A DNA stretch of 64,000 nt from Symsagittifera roscoffensis (Eukaryota > Xenacoelomorpha > Acoela > Convolutidae): NCBI RefSeq assembly GCF_963678635.1, contig NC_087070.1, positions 42,454,988 to 42,518,987 of the forward strand, given 5' to 3'. Positions within the stretch are counted from its first letter, which is position 1; each line of letters opens with the position of its first letter. The position numbers were made by a program, and so were the translations under genes. The notes under the pieces were generated by a model. It was not told the origin of the DNA. It was given only the letters and a program-made list of their open reading frames with translations, and searched no databases. Positions 46,790-59,418 of the stretch are shown piece by piece.

Positions 46790-48903
46790 CTACAATGAGG
46801 AAGATTTTGAGAACAAATAAAACTGCAGTGAACTGTGTACGTATTATATCAATTATACTAACCAGGTTAGACGGTTACTGTGCAAATAGCACAGAATTTT
46901 TCGACAATAGTCTTGAATAATACAAAAAAATGTTTTTTGTTTTTTCAAATTAATGTAGTTTCTCTGTGATGCGATTTAAAAATCTGAACAAAAACTAGAA
47001 AATATTAAAATATTAAAATAACCAAATTGGACAACAGTGCGTGGAAAAAATGACTAGATAAACAAAAAATAAATGAAAAAAAATTTTAGATGTTTTTAAA
47101 TTCAAATCAGAAAAATGGATTTTGCAGAATTTTTTTCAATAATAGAAACTTTTATTCTCAAAATTGCGCCAAAACCATCCAAAAAATAGTTTTTTTGAGT
47201 AAAACTAAGTTTGTACGGCTTAAATTAAGCATAAATAAGCTACTGTAAGCCTGCTCGCTCACTTTTTTTTTACTCAAAATTAGACGAAAAATCAAAATAT
47301 TCATACCGGCTTTTCTCGACACTGGGAAAGTTTCTTGGTTTAACCGAGCTTTCGTTTGACATATCACTCAACTTACTCCGATGGTTACTTTTGGTAGCTG
47401 ATTTTGCGTGGAAAACAAAAAAAAAAGAAAAAATAACTAAAACATCCGAATGCAAAGTTTCTCCCCATTTTTAATGGTTGGAATAATAAACATTATAATA
47501 CTATTAATAATAGTAATAACAGTCATAATAATCATAATAAACATAAAAATAATCATAACAATAATCATAATAATCATTAAAACAATCATAATAATCATAA
47601 TACTATTAATAGTAATAATAAAAATAATAATAACATTCCAGACTGAGTACTTTTGTTGATCAAAGCCTTTTGTTGTTCGACACACGGCCGCTTTTTCGCG
47701 CCTTAGTTTTTAAGGTGGTCCACTTTTGCAGCCGAAATCGGCCAATGTGTGGTAGACCTGAAGCTAGAGGTCAAGTGAGAGCTCGTCTTAACACACTATC
47801 TTTGCCATGGCAGCGGCTATATTGGGGCTATTCGCAGGGCAGAAGGAGCGAATAGCAGAAAACGTCGAAATAATCGAAAGCCTTTCTCAGTTGCAACTTT
47901 CAAAATCTTATAAGCAACAGTTTAAAATTTTTGAAACAATCACTGACAGAATTGGAAGTTTTTTTTAAGATTCATGAAATACGGATAAGTATTTTGCAAA
48001 CAGAACATAAATTGGGCCCTTTGATATTCCTCCCATGAGCTATAACTCCGGTTGACATTTAAGGGGAAGTTTTAATTCACAAGGGAAGTCTCTCGTCATA
48101 AAAAATTGTGAGGTTTTGGAGGTTTTTTCGAGTATCTATGCATGAACATGAGTCAAAAATTAACTGATATTACATTCAACTTTGTCTACGTTTCTTGCAA
48201 GGTTCACTGCAAATAACCGATTGTGCAAACATCCAACAACATTTTAAATTAAGCATGGTTTTTCTAACACGCATCTGAAAAAAAAGGAATCTACTCAATC
48301 GGAATTTCATCTAGAAGAACGCTTTCAGGCACTTACTCGATGGCGTGAGCTCTATAAATTTTTCGAAAAAAAACCTTAAAAAACATTGAAAGCTAATTCC
48401 TGTTTTAGAAAACGGGAATGACGTAGACAAGTTTCTAATTTTTTGCATCATTTTCAATAAACCATCGGTACTTAGCTGCTGGGTTGTAAAACGTCCGCTT
48501 TTTGCGCGGCGAAATTGATTTTTTTTATCGATTAGCGTACATAATTTGAAATTAATTGCTCTAGAAGTAGCAAGTTGTTATCCGAACTCCAAATGTCATA
48601 TTTTTTGCAACGGTGATATGAAATACAGTATACATTTAAATTACATAGATGAACGAATAAAGTCTGAAACTTAAAATGCGGTTTCTCCAATTGAAGTAGA
48701 CTTTCTGCTGGCAAACTGGATGTTACGGCACGACGTATTGTCTCATAGCAAACTCGTAAGACTCTCGACCTCTAAAACGCTTATGAATGTCATTTCACTG
48801 GATTTCGAAGAGATAACTCCCAATTGCTATTATTGGGTCTATATGGCACCAGTTTTCCTTTATTTTTTGAGGAGTACCTCAATAACGGAAACGCTAAGGT
48901 TGT
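46790..48903. other. Non-coding region before the satellite
   Basis: No exon is supported. A GC-richer stretch at 47690-47860 (GGTGGTCCACTTTTGCAGCC...) stands out but has no convincing frame, splice sites or motif. A trinucleotide-like microsatellite occupies 47480-47640. Confidence 0.5.
47480..47640. repeat. AAT/ATC trinucleotide-type microsatellite
   Basis: Runs of AATAATCATAATAATCAT with ATT/AGT variants. They yield open Ile/Met-rich frames on both strands that are artefacts of the repeat. Confidence 0.85.
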
Positions 48904-51900
48904 GACACGGAGCCCCGCGAGCGCTTTTTGAAGGAATAGTTTGCGACAAGGAGCCCCGCGAGCGCTTTTTGAAGGAGTAGTTTGTGACAAGGAACCCCGC
49001 GAGCGCTTTTTGAAGGAGTAGTTTGTGACAAAGAACCCCGCGAGTGCTTTTTGAAGGAGTAGTTTGTGACAAGGAACCCCGCGAGCGCTTTTTGAAGGAG
49101 TAGTTTGTGACGCGGAAACCCCACGAGCGCTTTTTCAAGGAGTAATTTGTGACAAGGAACCCCGCGAGCGCTTTTTGAAGGAGTAGTTTGTGACAAGTAA
49201 CCCTACGAGCGCTTTTTGAAAAAGTAGTTTGTGACAAGGAACCCCGCGAGCGCATTTTGAAGGAGTAGTTTGTGACAAAGAACCCCGCGAGCGCTTTTTG
49301 AAGGAGTAGTTTGTGACAAAGAACCCCGCGAGCGCTTTTTGAAGGAGTAGTTTGTGACAAGGAACCCCGCGAGCGCTTTTTGAAGGAATAGTTTGTGACA
49401 AGGAACCCCACGAGCGCTTTTTGAAAAAGTAGTTTGTGACAATGAACCCCACGAGCGCTTTTTGAAGGAGTAGTTTGTGACAAAAAACCCCGCAAGCGCT
49501 ATTTTAAGGAGTAGTTTGTGACAAGGAACCCCGCGAGCGCTTTTTGAAAAAGTAGTTTGTGACAAGGAACTCTGCGAGCGCTTTTTGAAGGAGTAGTTTG
49601 TGACAAGGAACCCGCGAGCGCTTTTTGATGGAGTAGTTTGTGACACGGAACCCCACGAGCGCTTTTTGAAGGAGTAGTTTGTGACAAAAAACCCCGCAAG
49701 CGCTATTTTAAGGAGTAGTTTGTGACAAGGAACCCCGCGAGCGCTTTTTGAAGGAGTAGTTTGTGACAAGGAACCCTGCGAGTGCTTTTTGAAGGAGTAG
49801 TTTGTGACAAGGAAACCCGCAAGCGCTTTTTGAAGGAGTAGTTTGTGACGCGGAACCCCACGAGCGCTTTTTTAAGGAGTAGTTTGTGACAAGGAATCCC
49901 GCGAGCGCTTTTTGAAGGAGTAGTTTGTGACAAGGAACCCCGCGAGCGCTTTTTGATGGAGTAGTTTGTTACACGGAACCCCACGAGCGCTTTTTGAAGG
50001 AGTAGTTTGTGACAAAAAACCCCGCAAGCGCTATTTTAAGGATTAGTTTGTGACAAGGTACCCCGCGAGCGCTTTTTGAAAAAGTAGTTTGTGACAAGGA
50101 ACTCCGCGAGCGCTTTTTGAAGGAGTAGTTTGTGACAGGGAACCCCGCGAGCGCTTTTTGATGGAGTAGTTTGTGACACGGAACCCCACGAGCGCTTTTT
50201 GAAGGAGTAGTTTGTGACAAAAAACCCCGCAAGCGCTATTTTAAGGAGTAGTTTGTGACAAGGAACCCCGCGAGCGCTTTTTGAAGGAGTAGTTTGTGAC
50301 AAGGAACCCTGCGAGTGCTTTTTGAAGGAGTAGTTTGTGACAAGGAAACCCGCAAGCGCTTTTTGAAGGAGTAGTTTGTGACGCGGAACCCCACGAGCGC
50401 TTTTTTAAGAAGTAGTTTGTGACAAGGAATCCCGCGAGCGCTTTTTGAAGGAGTAGTTTGTGACAAGGAACCCCGCGAGCGCTTTTTGAAGGAGTAGTTT
50501 GTGACAAGGAACCCCACGAGCGCTTTTTGAAAAAGTAGTTTGTGACAAGGAACCCCGCGAGCGCTTTTAGAAGGAGTAGTTTGTGACAAAGAACCCCGCG
50601 AGCGCTTTTTGAAGAAGTAGTTTGTAACAAGGAACCCCGCGAGCGCTTTTTGAAGGAGTAGTTTGTGACAAGGAACCCCACGAGCGCTTTTTGAAAAAGT
50701 AGTTTGTGACAAAGAACCCCGCGAGCGCTTTTTGAAGAAGTAGTTTGTAAAAAGGAACCCCGCGAGTGCTTTTTAAAGGAGTAGTTTGTGACACGGAACC
50801 CCACGAGCATTTTTTGAAGGAGTAGTTTCTGACAAAAAACCCCCCGAGCGCTATTTGAAGGAGTAGTTTGTGACAAGGAACACCGCGAGCGCTTTTTGAA
50901 GGAGTAGTTTGTGACAAGGAACCCCTCGAGCGCTTTTTGAAGGAGTAGTTTATGACAAGGAACCCCGCGAGCGCTTTTTGAAGGAGTAATTTGTGACACA
51001 GAACCCCACGAGCGCTTTTTGAAGGAGTAGTTTGTGACACGGAATCCCGCGAGCGCTTTTTGAAGGACTAGTTTGTGACAAGGAACCCCGCGAGCGCTTT
51101 TTGAAGGAGTAGTTTGTGACAAGGAACCCCACAAGCGCCTTTTGAAGGAGTAGTTTGTGACAAGGAAACCCCACGAGCGCTTTTTGAAGGAGTAGTTTGT
51201 GACAAGGAACCCTGCGAGCGCTTTTTGAAGGAGTAGTTTGTGACAAGGAACCCCGCGAGCGCTTTTTGAAGGAGCAGTTTGTGACACCGAACCCCGCGAG
51301 CGCTTTTTGAAGGAGTAGTTTGTGACAAGGAACCCCACGAGCGCTTTTTGAAGGAGTAGTTTGTGACAAGGAACCCCGCGAGCGCTTTTTGAAGGAGTAA
51401 TTTGTGACAAGGAACCCAGCGTGCGCTTTTTGAAGGAGCAGTTTGTGACAAGGAAACCCGCGAGCGCTTTTTGATGAGTAATATATGACAAGGAACCCCA
51501 CGAGCGCTTTTTTGAAGGAGTAGTTTGTGACAAGGAACCCTGCGAGTGCTTTTTGAAGGAGTAGTTTGTGACAAGGAACCCCACGAGCGCTTTTTGAAGG
51601 AGTAGTTTGTGACAAGGAACCCCGCGAGCGCTTTTTGAAGGAGTAGTTTGTCACAAGGAACCCCACGAGCGTTTTTTGAAGGAGTAGTTTGTGCAAGGAA
51701 CCCCGCGAGCGCTTTTTGAAGGATAGTTTGTGACAAGGAACCCCGCGAGCGCTTTTGAAGGAGTAGTTTGTGACAGGGAACCCCGCGAGCGCCTTTTGAA
51801 GGAGTAGTTTGTGACACGGAACACCGCGAGCGCTTTTTGAAGGAGTACTTTGTGACTAGGAACCCCACGAGCGCTTTTTGAAGGAGTAGTTTGCGACAAG

Positions 51901-52080
51901 GAACCCCGCGAGCGCTTTTAGAAGGAGTAGTTTGTGTTAAGGAACCCCGCGAGCGCTTTTTGAAGGAGTAGTTTGTGACAAGGAACCCCGCGAGAGCTTT
52001 TTGAAGGAGTAGTTTGTGACAAGGAACTCCGCGAGCGCTTTTTGAAGGAGTAGTTTGTGACACGGAACGCCACGAGCGCC
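48904..52080. repeat. 41-bp satellite array 1 (about 77 units)
   Basis: Head-to-tail units whose core reads GCGAGCGCTTTTTGAAGGAG followed by TAGTTTGTGACAAGGAACCCC, 41 bp. Variants differ by a few bases (ACGCGG, GAAAAAG, CAAAAAACCCCGCAAGCGC). One variant block recurs at 49685 and 50218, a distance of 533 bp, exactly 13 units, showing higher-order repeat structure. Indels of 1-2 bp occur in some units. The antisense strand is open in all three frames because the unit has no antisense stop and 41 is not a multiple of 3; this is not evidence of coding. Confidence 0.95.
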
Positions 52081-52683
52081 CATGTTGAGTGAAACCAGAC
52101 TCAAACGTAACTCTCATCTGGCGTTATTTTCTGGATAGTCATGGAGCAAATCTTAAGTGGCTACTATTCATTCTTTTGTTAGGAATGCTTAATTACGACA
52201 AGGACGGCTTTACGCGCTTCGCAAGTGCAACGACCTGCATCGGAGAATCAACGCGGTCAATCATTGAGCTTTCGCCTATTCGTTGGGGCAGGGAAGTTCT
52301 CGCTTGAAAAACGCTAGTGAAAAGTTCATTGAGCTCACGGAAGCGATTAGTTGACATTGACATGTTACGTCACATATGACGTAATATGTTACTGTCGACT
52401 ACTCTTGAACGTGAGCTCATTTAATTTTTCACTATGGCTATAAGATTTTTTTTGGTTTTTCATTGATTTTTTTCCCTTGAAATATGATATGATACGCTTA
52501 CAATCCAATCCGCTCATAGAAACCGCTTACAATTCACAAAATAAACAGTTTATGGCCTCCTACTGCTTTTGATTGTTCAAAAAATTATCATTTCTTGAAT
52601 TTTTTAATCAGCTTGTGAATTTCTTTGTCGTTATATTTATCGAATATTACTGAAATTAACCACGTATCTTATTCTCGCTTTGA
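52081..52683 (+). repeat. Array-flanking segment, copy 1 of a segmental duplication
   Basis: Begins CATGTTGAGTGAAACCAGAC exactly where the satellite ends and is repeated almost identically at 56267-56866. It contains GACATGTTACGTCACATATG and ACGTAATATGT, a palindrome-rich stretch. A 72-codon open frame is duplicated with it (stop at 52307), with no recognisable product. Confidence 0.93.
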
Positions 52684-53383
52684 ATCAACCTGAGCCGAAC
52701 CCAAAAAAGCCCAATATACTTAAAGTTTTGGAAATTTTGAAGGTTTTATACTGCCCTGAAATTTTTGGCTATTCGAAGCTTCATCAATGAGAAAAGCCCC
52801 CACCAATCGCAACCACGCGATTATGGAACTCGGATATCCTCTCCAAATTTAGCTTGAGAGCATATCATTTACTCAAAGAACGATCCGATCAAACTCTGTT
52901 TTGGCGAACGACCCATTCAATTTCAACCATCATTTCAAATTTTGGCTCTTATGAAGTTTCCCTCGTATAAGCTGTTCAAAAATTGGGCTCTTTTTCCTCC
53001 CCCCCCCTCACATGAGCATCATTTTTATGGTCCTACGAGTGGTTTTACAAGGTTAATTATGAAGACCAAATATGTTTGTCATGGCCTAATTTATTTGCAT
53101 GTCAATTTTTATGACAATCGGGCAAGGTGAACAGTAATTTAATTATAAAAAATTGCAGGTGAGAGGGAAAAATAAAAAGAGCCAAAAATTGTTCACATGG
53201 AATTTTTCATGTAAGAAATATTGTAAAAGTTTGTTCACCTGTTCACGCTGATATGTTTTAATGCAGTTTATAACAAGAAAAGTCATCTTAAAATTCAGAA
53301 AAAAATTGAATAAGGCGAACTGGAAAAGAGCCCAATTTTCTACTTGGTTGAGATTTATGAGTTTCAAGCCCCAAGCGTAGTTT
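52684..53383. other. Unique spacer between satellite arrays
   Basis: Single-copy sequence in this window, AT-rich, with a C-run at about 52999-53006. No gene is supported. Confidence 0.6.
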
Positions 53384-56266
53384 GTCACAAGGAGTAGTTT
53401 GTGACAAGGAACCCTGCGAGCGCTTTTTGAAGGAGTAGTTTGTGACAAGGAACCCCGCGAGCGCTTTTTGAAGGAGTAGTTTGTGACGCGGAAACCCCAC
53501 GAGCGCTTTTTCAAGGAGTAATTTGTGACAAGGAATCCCGCGAGCGCTTTTTGAAGGAGTAGTTTGTGACAAGGAACCCCGCGAGCGCTTTTTGAAGGAG
53601 TAGTTTGTGACAAGGAACCCCACAAGCGCTTTTTGAAAAAGTAGTTTGTGACAAGGAACCCCGCGAGCGCTTTTTGAAGGAGTAGTTTGTGACAAAGAAC
53701 CCCGCGAGCGCTTTTTGAGGGAGTAGTTTGTGACAAGGAACCCCGCGAGCGCTTTTTGAAGGAATAGTTTGTGACAAGGAACCCTACGAGCGCTTTTTGA
53801 AAAAGTAGTTTGTGACAAGGAAACCCACGAGCGCTTTTTGAAAAAGTAGTTTGTGACAAGGAACCCCGCGAGCGCTTTTTGAAGGAGTAGTTTGTGACAA
53901 GGAACCCCGCGAGCGCTTTTTGAAGGAGTAGTTTGTGACAAAGAACCCCGCGAGCGCTTTTTGAGGGAGTAGTTTGTGACAAGGAACCCCGCGAGCGCTT
54001 TTTGAAGGAATAGTTTGTGACAAGGAACCCCACGAGCGCTTTTTGAAAAAGTAGTTTGTGACAAGGAACCCCACGAGCGCTTTTTGAAAAAGTAGTTTGT
54101 GACAAGGAACCCCGCGAGCGCTTTTTGAAGGAGTAGTTTGTGACAAGGAACCCCGCGAGCGCTTTTTGATGGAGTAGTTTGTGACACGGAACCCCACGAG
54201 CGCTTTTTGAAGGAGTAGTTTTTGACAAAAAACCCCGCAAGCGCTATTTTAAGGAGTAGTTTGTGACAAGGAACCCCGCGAGCGCTTTTTGAAAAAGTAG
54301 TTTGTGACAAGGAACTCCGCAAGCGCTTTTTGAAGGAGTAGTTTGTGACGCGGAAACCCCACGAGCGCTTTTTCAAGGAGTAATTTGTGACAAGGAATCC
54401 CGCGAGCGCTTTTTGAAGGAGTAGTTTGTGACAAGGAACCCCACAAGCGCTTTTTGAAAAAGTAGTTTGTGACAAGGAACCCCGCGAGCGCTTTTTGAAG
54501 GAGTAGTTTGTGACGAGGAACCCCGCGAGCGCTTTTAGAAGAAGTAATTTGTCACAAGGAACCCCGCGAGCGCTTTTTGAAGGAGTAGTTTGTGACAAAA
54601 AACCCCGCAAGCGCTATTTTAAGGAGTAGTTTGTGACAAGGAACCCCGCGAGCGCTTTTTGAAGGAGTAGTTTGTGACAAGGAACCCTGCGAGCGCTTTT
54701 TGAAGGAGTAGTTTGTGACAAGGAACCCCGCGAGCGCTTTTTGAAGGAGTAGTTTGTGACGCGGAACCCCACGAGCGCTTTTTTAAGGAGTAGTTTGTGA
54801 CAAGGAATCCTGCGAGCGCTTTTTGAAGGAGTAGTTTGTGACAAGGAACCCCGCGAGCGCTTTTTGAAGGAGTAGTTTGTGACAAGGAACCCCACGAGCG
54901 CTTTTTGAAAAAGTAGTTTGTGACAAGGAACCCCGCGAGCGCTTTTAGAAGGAGTAGTTTGTGACAAAGAACCCCGCGAGCGCTTTTTGAAGAAGTAGTT
55001 TGTAACAAGGAACCCCGCGAGCGCTTTTTGAAGAAGTAGTTTGTAATAAGGAACCCCATGAGCGCTTTTTGAAAAAGTAGTTTGTGACAAGGAACCCCGC
55101 GAGCGCTTTTAGAAGGAGTAGTTTGTGACAAAGAACCCCGCGAGCGCTTTTTTAAGAAGTAGTTTGTAACAAGGAACCCCGCGAGTGCTTTTTAAAGGAG
55201 TAGTTTGTGACACGGAACCCCACGAGCACTTTTTGAAGGAGTAGTTTGTGACAAACCCCCCCCCCCCCCCCCCCCCCGAGCGCTATTTGAAGGAGTAGTT
55301 TGTGACAAGGAACCCCGCGACCGCTTTTTGAAGGAGTATTTTGTGACAAGGAACCCCGCGAGCGCTTTTTGAAGGAGCAGTTTGTGACACCGAACCCCGC
55401 CAGCGCTTTTTGAAGGAGTAGTTTGTGACAAGGAACCCCACGAGCGCTTTTTGAAGGAGTAGTTTGTGACAAGGAACCCCGCGAGCGCTTTTTGAAGGAG
55501 TAATTTGTGACAAGGAACCCCGCGTGCGCTTTTTGAAGGAGCAGTTTGTGACAAGGAAACCCGCGAGCGCTTTTTGATGAGTAGTATATGACAAGGAACC
55601 CCACGAGCGCTTTTTTGAAGGAGTAGTTTGTGACAAGGAACCCAGCGAGTGCTTTTTGAAGGAGTAGTTTGTGACAAGGAACCCCACGAGCGCTTTTTGA
55701 AGGAGTAGTTTGTGACAAGGAACCCCGCGAGCGCTTTTTGAAGGAGTAGTTTGTCACAAGGAACCCCACGAGCGCTTTTTGATGGAGTAGTTTGTGACAA
55801 GGAACCCCGCGAGCGCTTTTTGAAGGATAGTTTGTGACAAGGAACCCCGCGAGCGCTTTTGAAGGAGTAGTTTGTGACAGGGAACCCCGCGAGCGCTTTT
55901 TGAAGGAGTAGTTTGTGACACGGAACCCCGCGAGCGCTTTTTGAAGGAGTACTTTGTGCCTAGGAACCCCACGAGCGCTTTTTGAAAGAGTAGTTTGCGA
56001 CAAGGAACCCCGCGAGCGCTTTTTGAAGGAGTAGTTTGTGGCAAAGAAACCCACGAGCGCTTTTTGAAGGAGTAGTTTGTGACGAGGAACCCCGCGAGCG
56101 CTTTTAGAAGAAGTAATTTGTCACAAGGAACCCCGCGAGCGCTTTTTGAAGGAGTAGTTTGTGACAAGGAACCCCGCGAGAGCTTTTTGAAGGAGTAGTT
56201 TGTGACAAGGAACCCCGCGAGCGCTTTTTGAAGGAGTAGTTTGTGACAAGGAACGCCACGAGCGCC
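53384..56266. repeat. 41-bp satellite array 2 (about 70 units)
   Basis: Same unit as array 1. Its right part is colinear with the right part of array 1: the rare variants TTTTTGATGAGTA (51466 and 55570) and GGATAGTTTGTG (51721 and 55825) are each 4,104 bp apart. The flank is 4,186 bp apart, a difference of exactly two units (82 bp). A C homopolymer of about 22-25 bases at 55256-55278 replaces the six or so C residues found in the equivalent unit of array 1. Confidence 0.95.
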
Positions 56267-56866
56267 CATGTTGAGTGAAACCAGACTCAAACGTAACTCT
56301 CATCTGGCGTTATTTTCTGGATAGTCATGGAGCAAATCTTAAGTGGCTACTATTCATTCTTTTGTTAGGAACGCTTAATTACGACAAGGACGGCTTTACG
56401 CGCTTCGCAAGTGCAACGACCTGCATCGGAGAATCAACGCGGTCAATCATTGAGCTTTCGCCTATTCGTTGGGGCAGGGAAGTTCTCGCTTGAAAAACGC
56501 TAGTGAAAAGTTCATTGAGCTCACGGAAGCGATTAGTTGACATTGACATGTTACGTCACATATGACGTAATATGTTACTGTCGAGTACTCTTGAACGTGA
56601 GCTCATTTAATTTTTCACTATGGCTATAAGATTTTTTTTTGGTTTTTCATTGATTTTTTTTCCCTTGAAATATGATACGCTTACAATCGGCTCATAGAAA
56701 TTGCTTACAATTCACAAAATAAACAGTTGATGGCCTCCTAATGCTTTTGATTGTTCAAAAAATTATCTTTTCGTGAATTTTTTAATCAGCTTGTGAATTT
56801 CATTGTCGTTATATTTATCGAATATTACTGAAACTAACCACGTATCTTATTCTCGCTTTTGAGTTA
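56267..56866 (+). repeat. Array-flanking segment, copy 2 of a segmental duplication
   Basis: Near-identical to 52081-52683, with a few substitutions and a small deletion near 56680. After about 56866 the two loci diverge completely. Confidence 0.93.
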
Positions 56867-58860
56867 GGTCCGATGTGGTTAACTCATAGAGTAATTTCGG
56901 ATAGGGTACACCGTCTGCTTGTCATGCTATCTTATTTTCGGCCGGATAGATTCGTGCAACTTCTTAGTCTAATACCGATCCTAATCTTACTCTTATACTA
57001 TCTAGTCTCAGGTTGTTTAACTAGTCTCTGCTAGGCTCAATAGATCTAGGGTATACTGGTTTATTGCGGCTGCTGAAGTTCTCTTGGAGAGGCAACTAAT
57101 TTCTAAGTTAAATTCAAATCTCTCTGGTGCTGAAATTACAAGTAATTTCAGCACTTACAAATAAGTGGGTTGTTAGTTAGATGGATCATGATTGGTTAAT
57201 ATTAAATACTTTACAGTGGTAAAATATCTAATTTATCCAATCATAAAATGTAGTTTAGATCAGGTTCCACCCATCCGGGTTTTACAGAGTTTTTTAGAAT
57301 TGTCTTTCTGCAATTCAAAGGATGGATGATGGACGTTGGTATTTGGCGAACATCATATTTCTTCTGGGTTTTCTTGTTAGAGAAGTTCCAGGATCAATCG
57401 TTGTGTCTTCTTATGACAACGACTGGGTTTTCCCAACAAACTCAATCTGATTTCAGAATGGTTGGCTATGACAGGTTTTTCTGTTTCATGTAGAGAATTT
57501 CTTTTGTGTTCGACCTTTTCTGGGAATGGCGTGGAGATTGTGCGTGGAGGGGATGCCTGGTTACTCGGATCTGTACGTATACTTGAACATCGAGGTGGTC
57601 ATTGGTCTAGTTCAATGAAGTCCTTTTCTGCGAAGTCAAGTCGTACTCTAAATCCTTTGAGTTGTGATTGTGGACGGCATATTGATTGTGGTTGGCCATT
57701 CTTTTTCGAGTGTAGTGGGGTCATTTTGTCTTTGGATGTTTGTCTTTGGTGTTGTATGCTGATCTATATACTGCAAGGTATAATTTACATTTTATAAAAT
57801 TGTTATTAGTTCAGTGTTTTAATTATGATTTTGGTTAGTTGTTTTCACAAAAGCTTTTTGTTTTAGTTCGGTTATTTTGAAGAGTTACTCACCCTTGAGT
57901 ACCTCTTTTTAAAAATAGAAGTGTGGTCACAAAGCGTGGATGTAGCGCGGTGGGTTAGGCCGGCTATAGAGCATGCTCAGGACGTCCTCTCTGGTGGGTT
58001 AGGCCAGGAGTGGGAGTATGATTTCGTGCGGTTTCTGTGAGAGGTCCTGTTATGTGATAACGTTTTATGTCGGGTTTGTGGTGGTTTTTCTTATGTTTCG
58101 TTGGTTGTGTCCTTTTTTCAAAAATCAAATTGTTTTTGGTATGGGTTTGTCTTTCGACTTTTTTGTGTTTTATTATTTCTTTCTTAGACTTTATAATAGT
58201 CTTCAAAAGAATAAGTTATCCAGTTTTATACTGGGTTAATCCGGTTTGGGTACCGTTGGTTTCCTTTTCTTAGTCATGCTGTTATTCTATGTGTTGTGGT
58301 GTTTAGTAAGCTGCGTTGGTTAGTTTTGTTTAGTATATAATTCCTTTCCAACCGGGTTAAAGGAAAGTTTGAAACTTGTTATCGTGTGTTAGAGTTGTTG
58401 AGTGTGAAAACTTGAAACTGAAATTCATTATTTAAACAATTCTTCGTGGGCAAGCTGTGCGAGTTTGGATAGAATTCTTGTGCGAGTGAATGAAAATATC
58501 AAAAGGTTAGTACTGCATGTTCGTCTTATCAATTTACTACATAGAATTTCAATTTTACTGCTAGTTTTGGGGAAAAATTAAGTTACAAATTTTCATCATT
58601 ACTAAATTTACTGCTTGTGGGGAAACAATTTATAAATTAATTTACTACATTTGTATGAATTTTATTGAATTTATCTAGTGCAAAATATTAATAGAGTTTA
58701 GAAGATTTTGAAGAAGTTTTCTATTTTTTATTTTTCTTTTGTGTTTTTTGCAGATGATCGTGGGATGAAGACTAAAAATCTAAATGAGACATGGATAAAG
58801 AATGGTTAGTTTTTAATTTGAATTTATTAGTGAAGAATATGTATAAATTATACTTACCTG
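56867..58860. other. Boundary region of the virus-like element, no gene seen
   Basis: Composition shifts here to a T/G-rich plus strand. The region contains a perfect palindrome at 57128-57153, a second inverted motif (ATGATTGG/CCAATCAT) at 57188-57243 and GGTGGGTTAGGCC twice (about 57950 and 57994). An A-box-like TAGCGCGGTGGGTTAGG occurs without a B box. A 111-codon plus-strand frame (57462-57797) has no recognisable product. If the adjacent ORFs belong to a retroelement, its 3' terminal repeat would be expected here, but its partner is outside the window. Confidence 0.45.
57128..57153. repeat. Perfect 12-bp inverted repeat with 2-nt spacer
   Basis: TGCTGAAATTAC and GTAATTTCAGCA separated by AA. 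It stands near the left boundary of the T/G-skewed region. Confidence 0.85.
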
Positions 58861-59418
58861 TTAGTCGTCGGGGAAAAAACCGTGGGGGACGATGTCGTGT
58901 ATTATGTCGGATTTTGTTAGTAATTTTGCTAGTATGCGAATGATGTTTTTAGTTTGAAGCAGTGGCCAAAGCAATTGAAGTGCTTTAATGGTTTTTAGTT
59001 CTTCAGTGCCAACTGCAAACTCATAAGGTGTGTTTTGGATGAGATTATATAATTTGTGATTGTATTTAGTGTTGTGGATGAATTCCAATATTGGGATTTC
59101 TATAGGTTGAATAAATTGATGTGGGATAAGGAAGGGTCTGGATTCTTCTGCGTTAAGGGTCGTCGTGATGGGACAAAAAATATACATTTGGGTTATGGGA
59201 TCATAATTGCGAAGAATACCGTGAAGGTTAGTATCTTTGATGCAAAAATGGTGAAGTGTATTTAGAGTTAATAAACTGAAAACGTTGGTGTGGTTGTCTT
59301 GATGGAGTGTGCAGGTCAAAATGATTTTGTATGAAGCGATAGTATGTATACGTGTGGGTTTGTTTAGTGCGCAACATAATGTCGTGTGAGCAGTGCAAAT
59401 CGCGTTCATGTGGTGCAA
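58861..59418 (-). pseudogene. Unknown ORF, probably the frameshifted C-terminal part of the 474-aa ORF
   Basis: A 185-codon open frame overlaps the end of the upstream ORF by about 190 bp in another frame. Downstream of about 59300 it reads as ordinary protein (hydrophobic helices such as LLWPLLQTKNIIRILAKLLT near the end), while the overlapped part looks less natural. A single-base indel in the overlap would make it the continuation of the 474-aa ORF; an independent overlapping gene is the alternative. No domain is recognised. Codon use is A/C-rich like its neighbours. Confidence 0.4.

Noticed and set aside
47437-47685. Ile/Met-rich ORFs on both strands
   Set aside because: Generated by an AAT/ATC microsatellite.
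47690-47860. GC-rich stretch as the missing GPCR helix-7 exon
   Set aside because: No NPxxY-like reading or phase-2 donor on the minus strand.
48904-56266. CRISPR-like array
   Set aside because: Units are contiguous with no spacers, there are no cas genes and the setting is eukaryotic.
48860-56303. Long antisense ORFs (up to 447 codons) within the satellite arrays
   Set aside because: They follow directly from a 41-bp unit lacking antisense stops; all three frames are open at once and no start, splice or domain evidence exists.
57462-57797. 111-codon Cys/Trp-containing ORF
   Set aside because: Composition is explained by the T/G-rich strand; no motif, no splice context.
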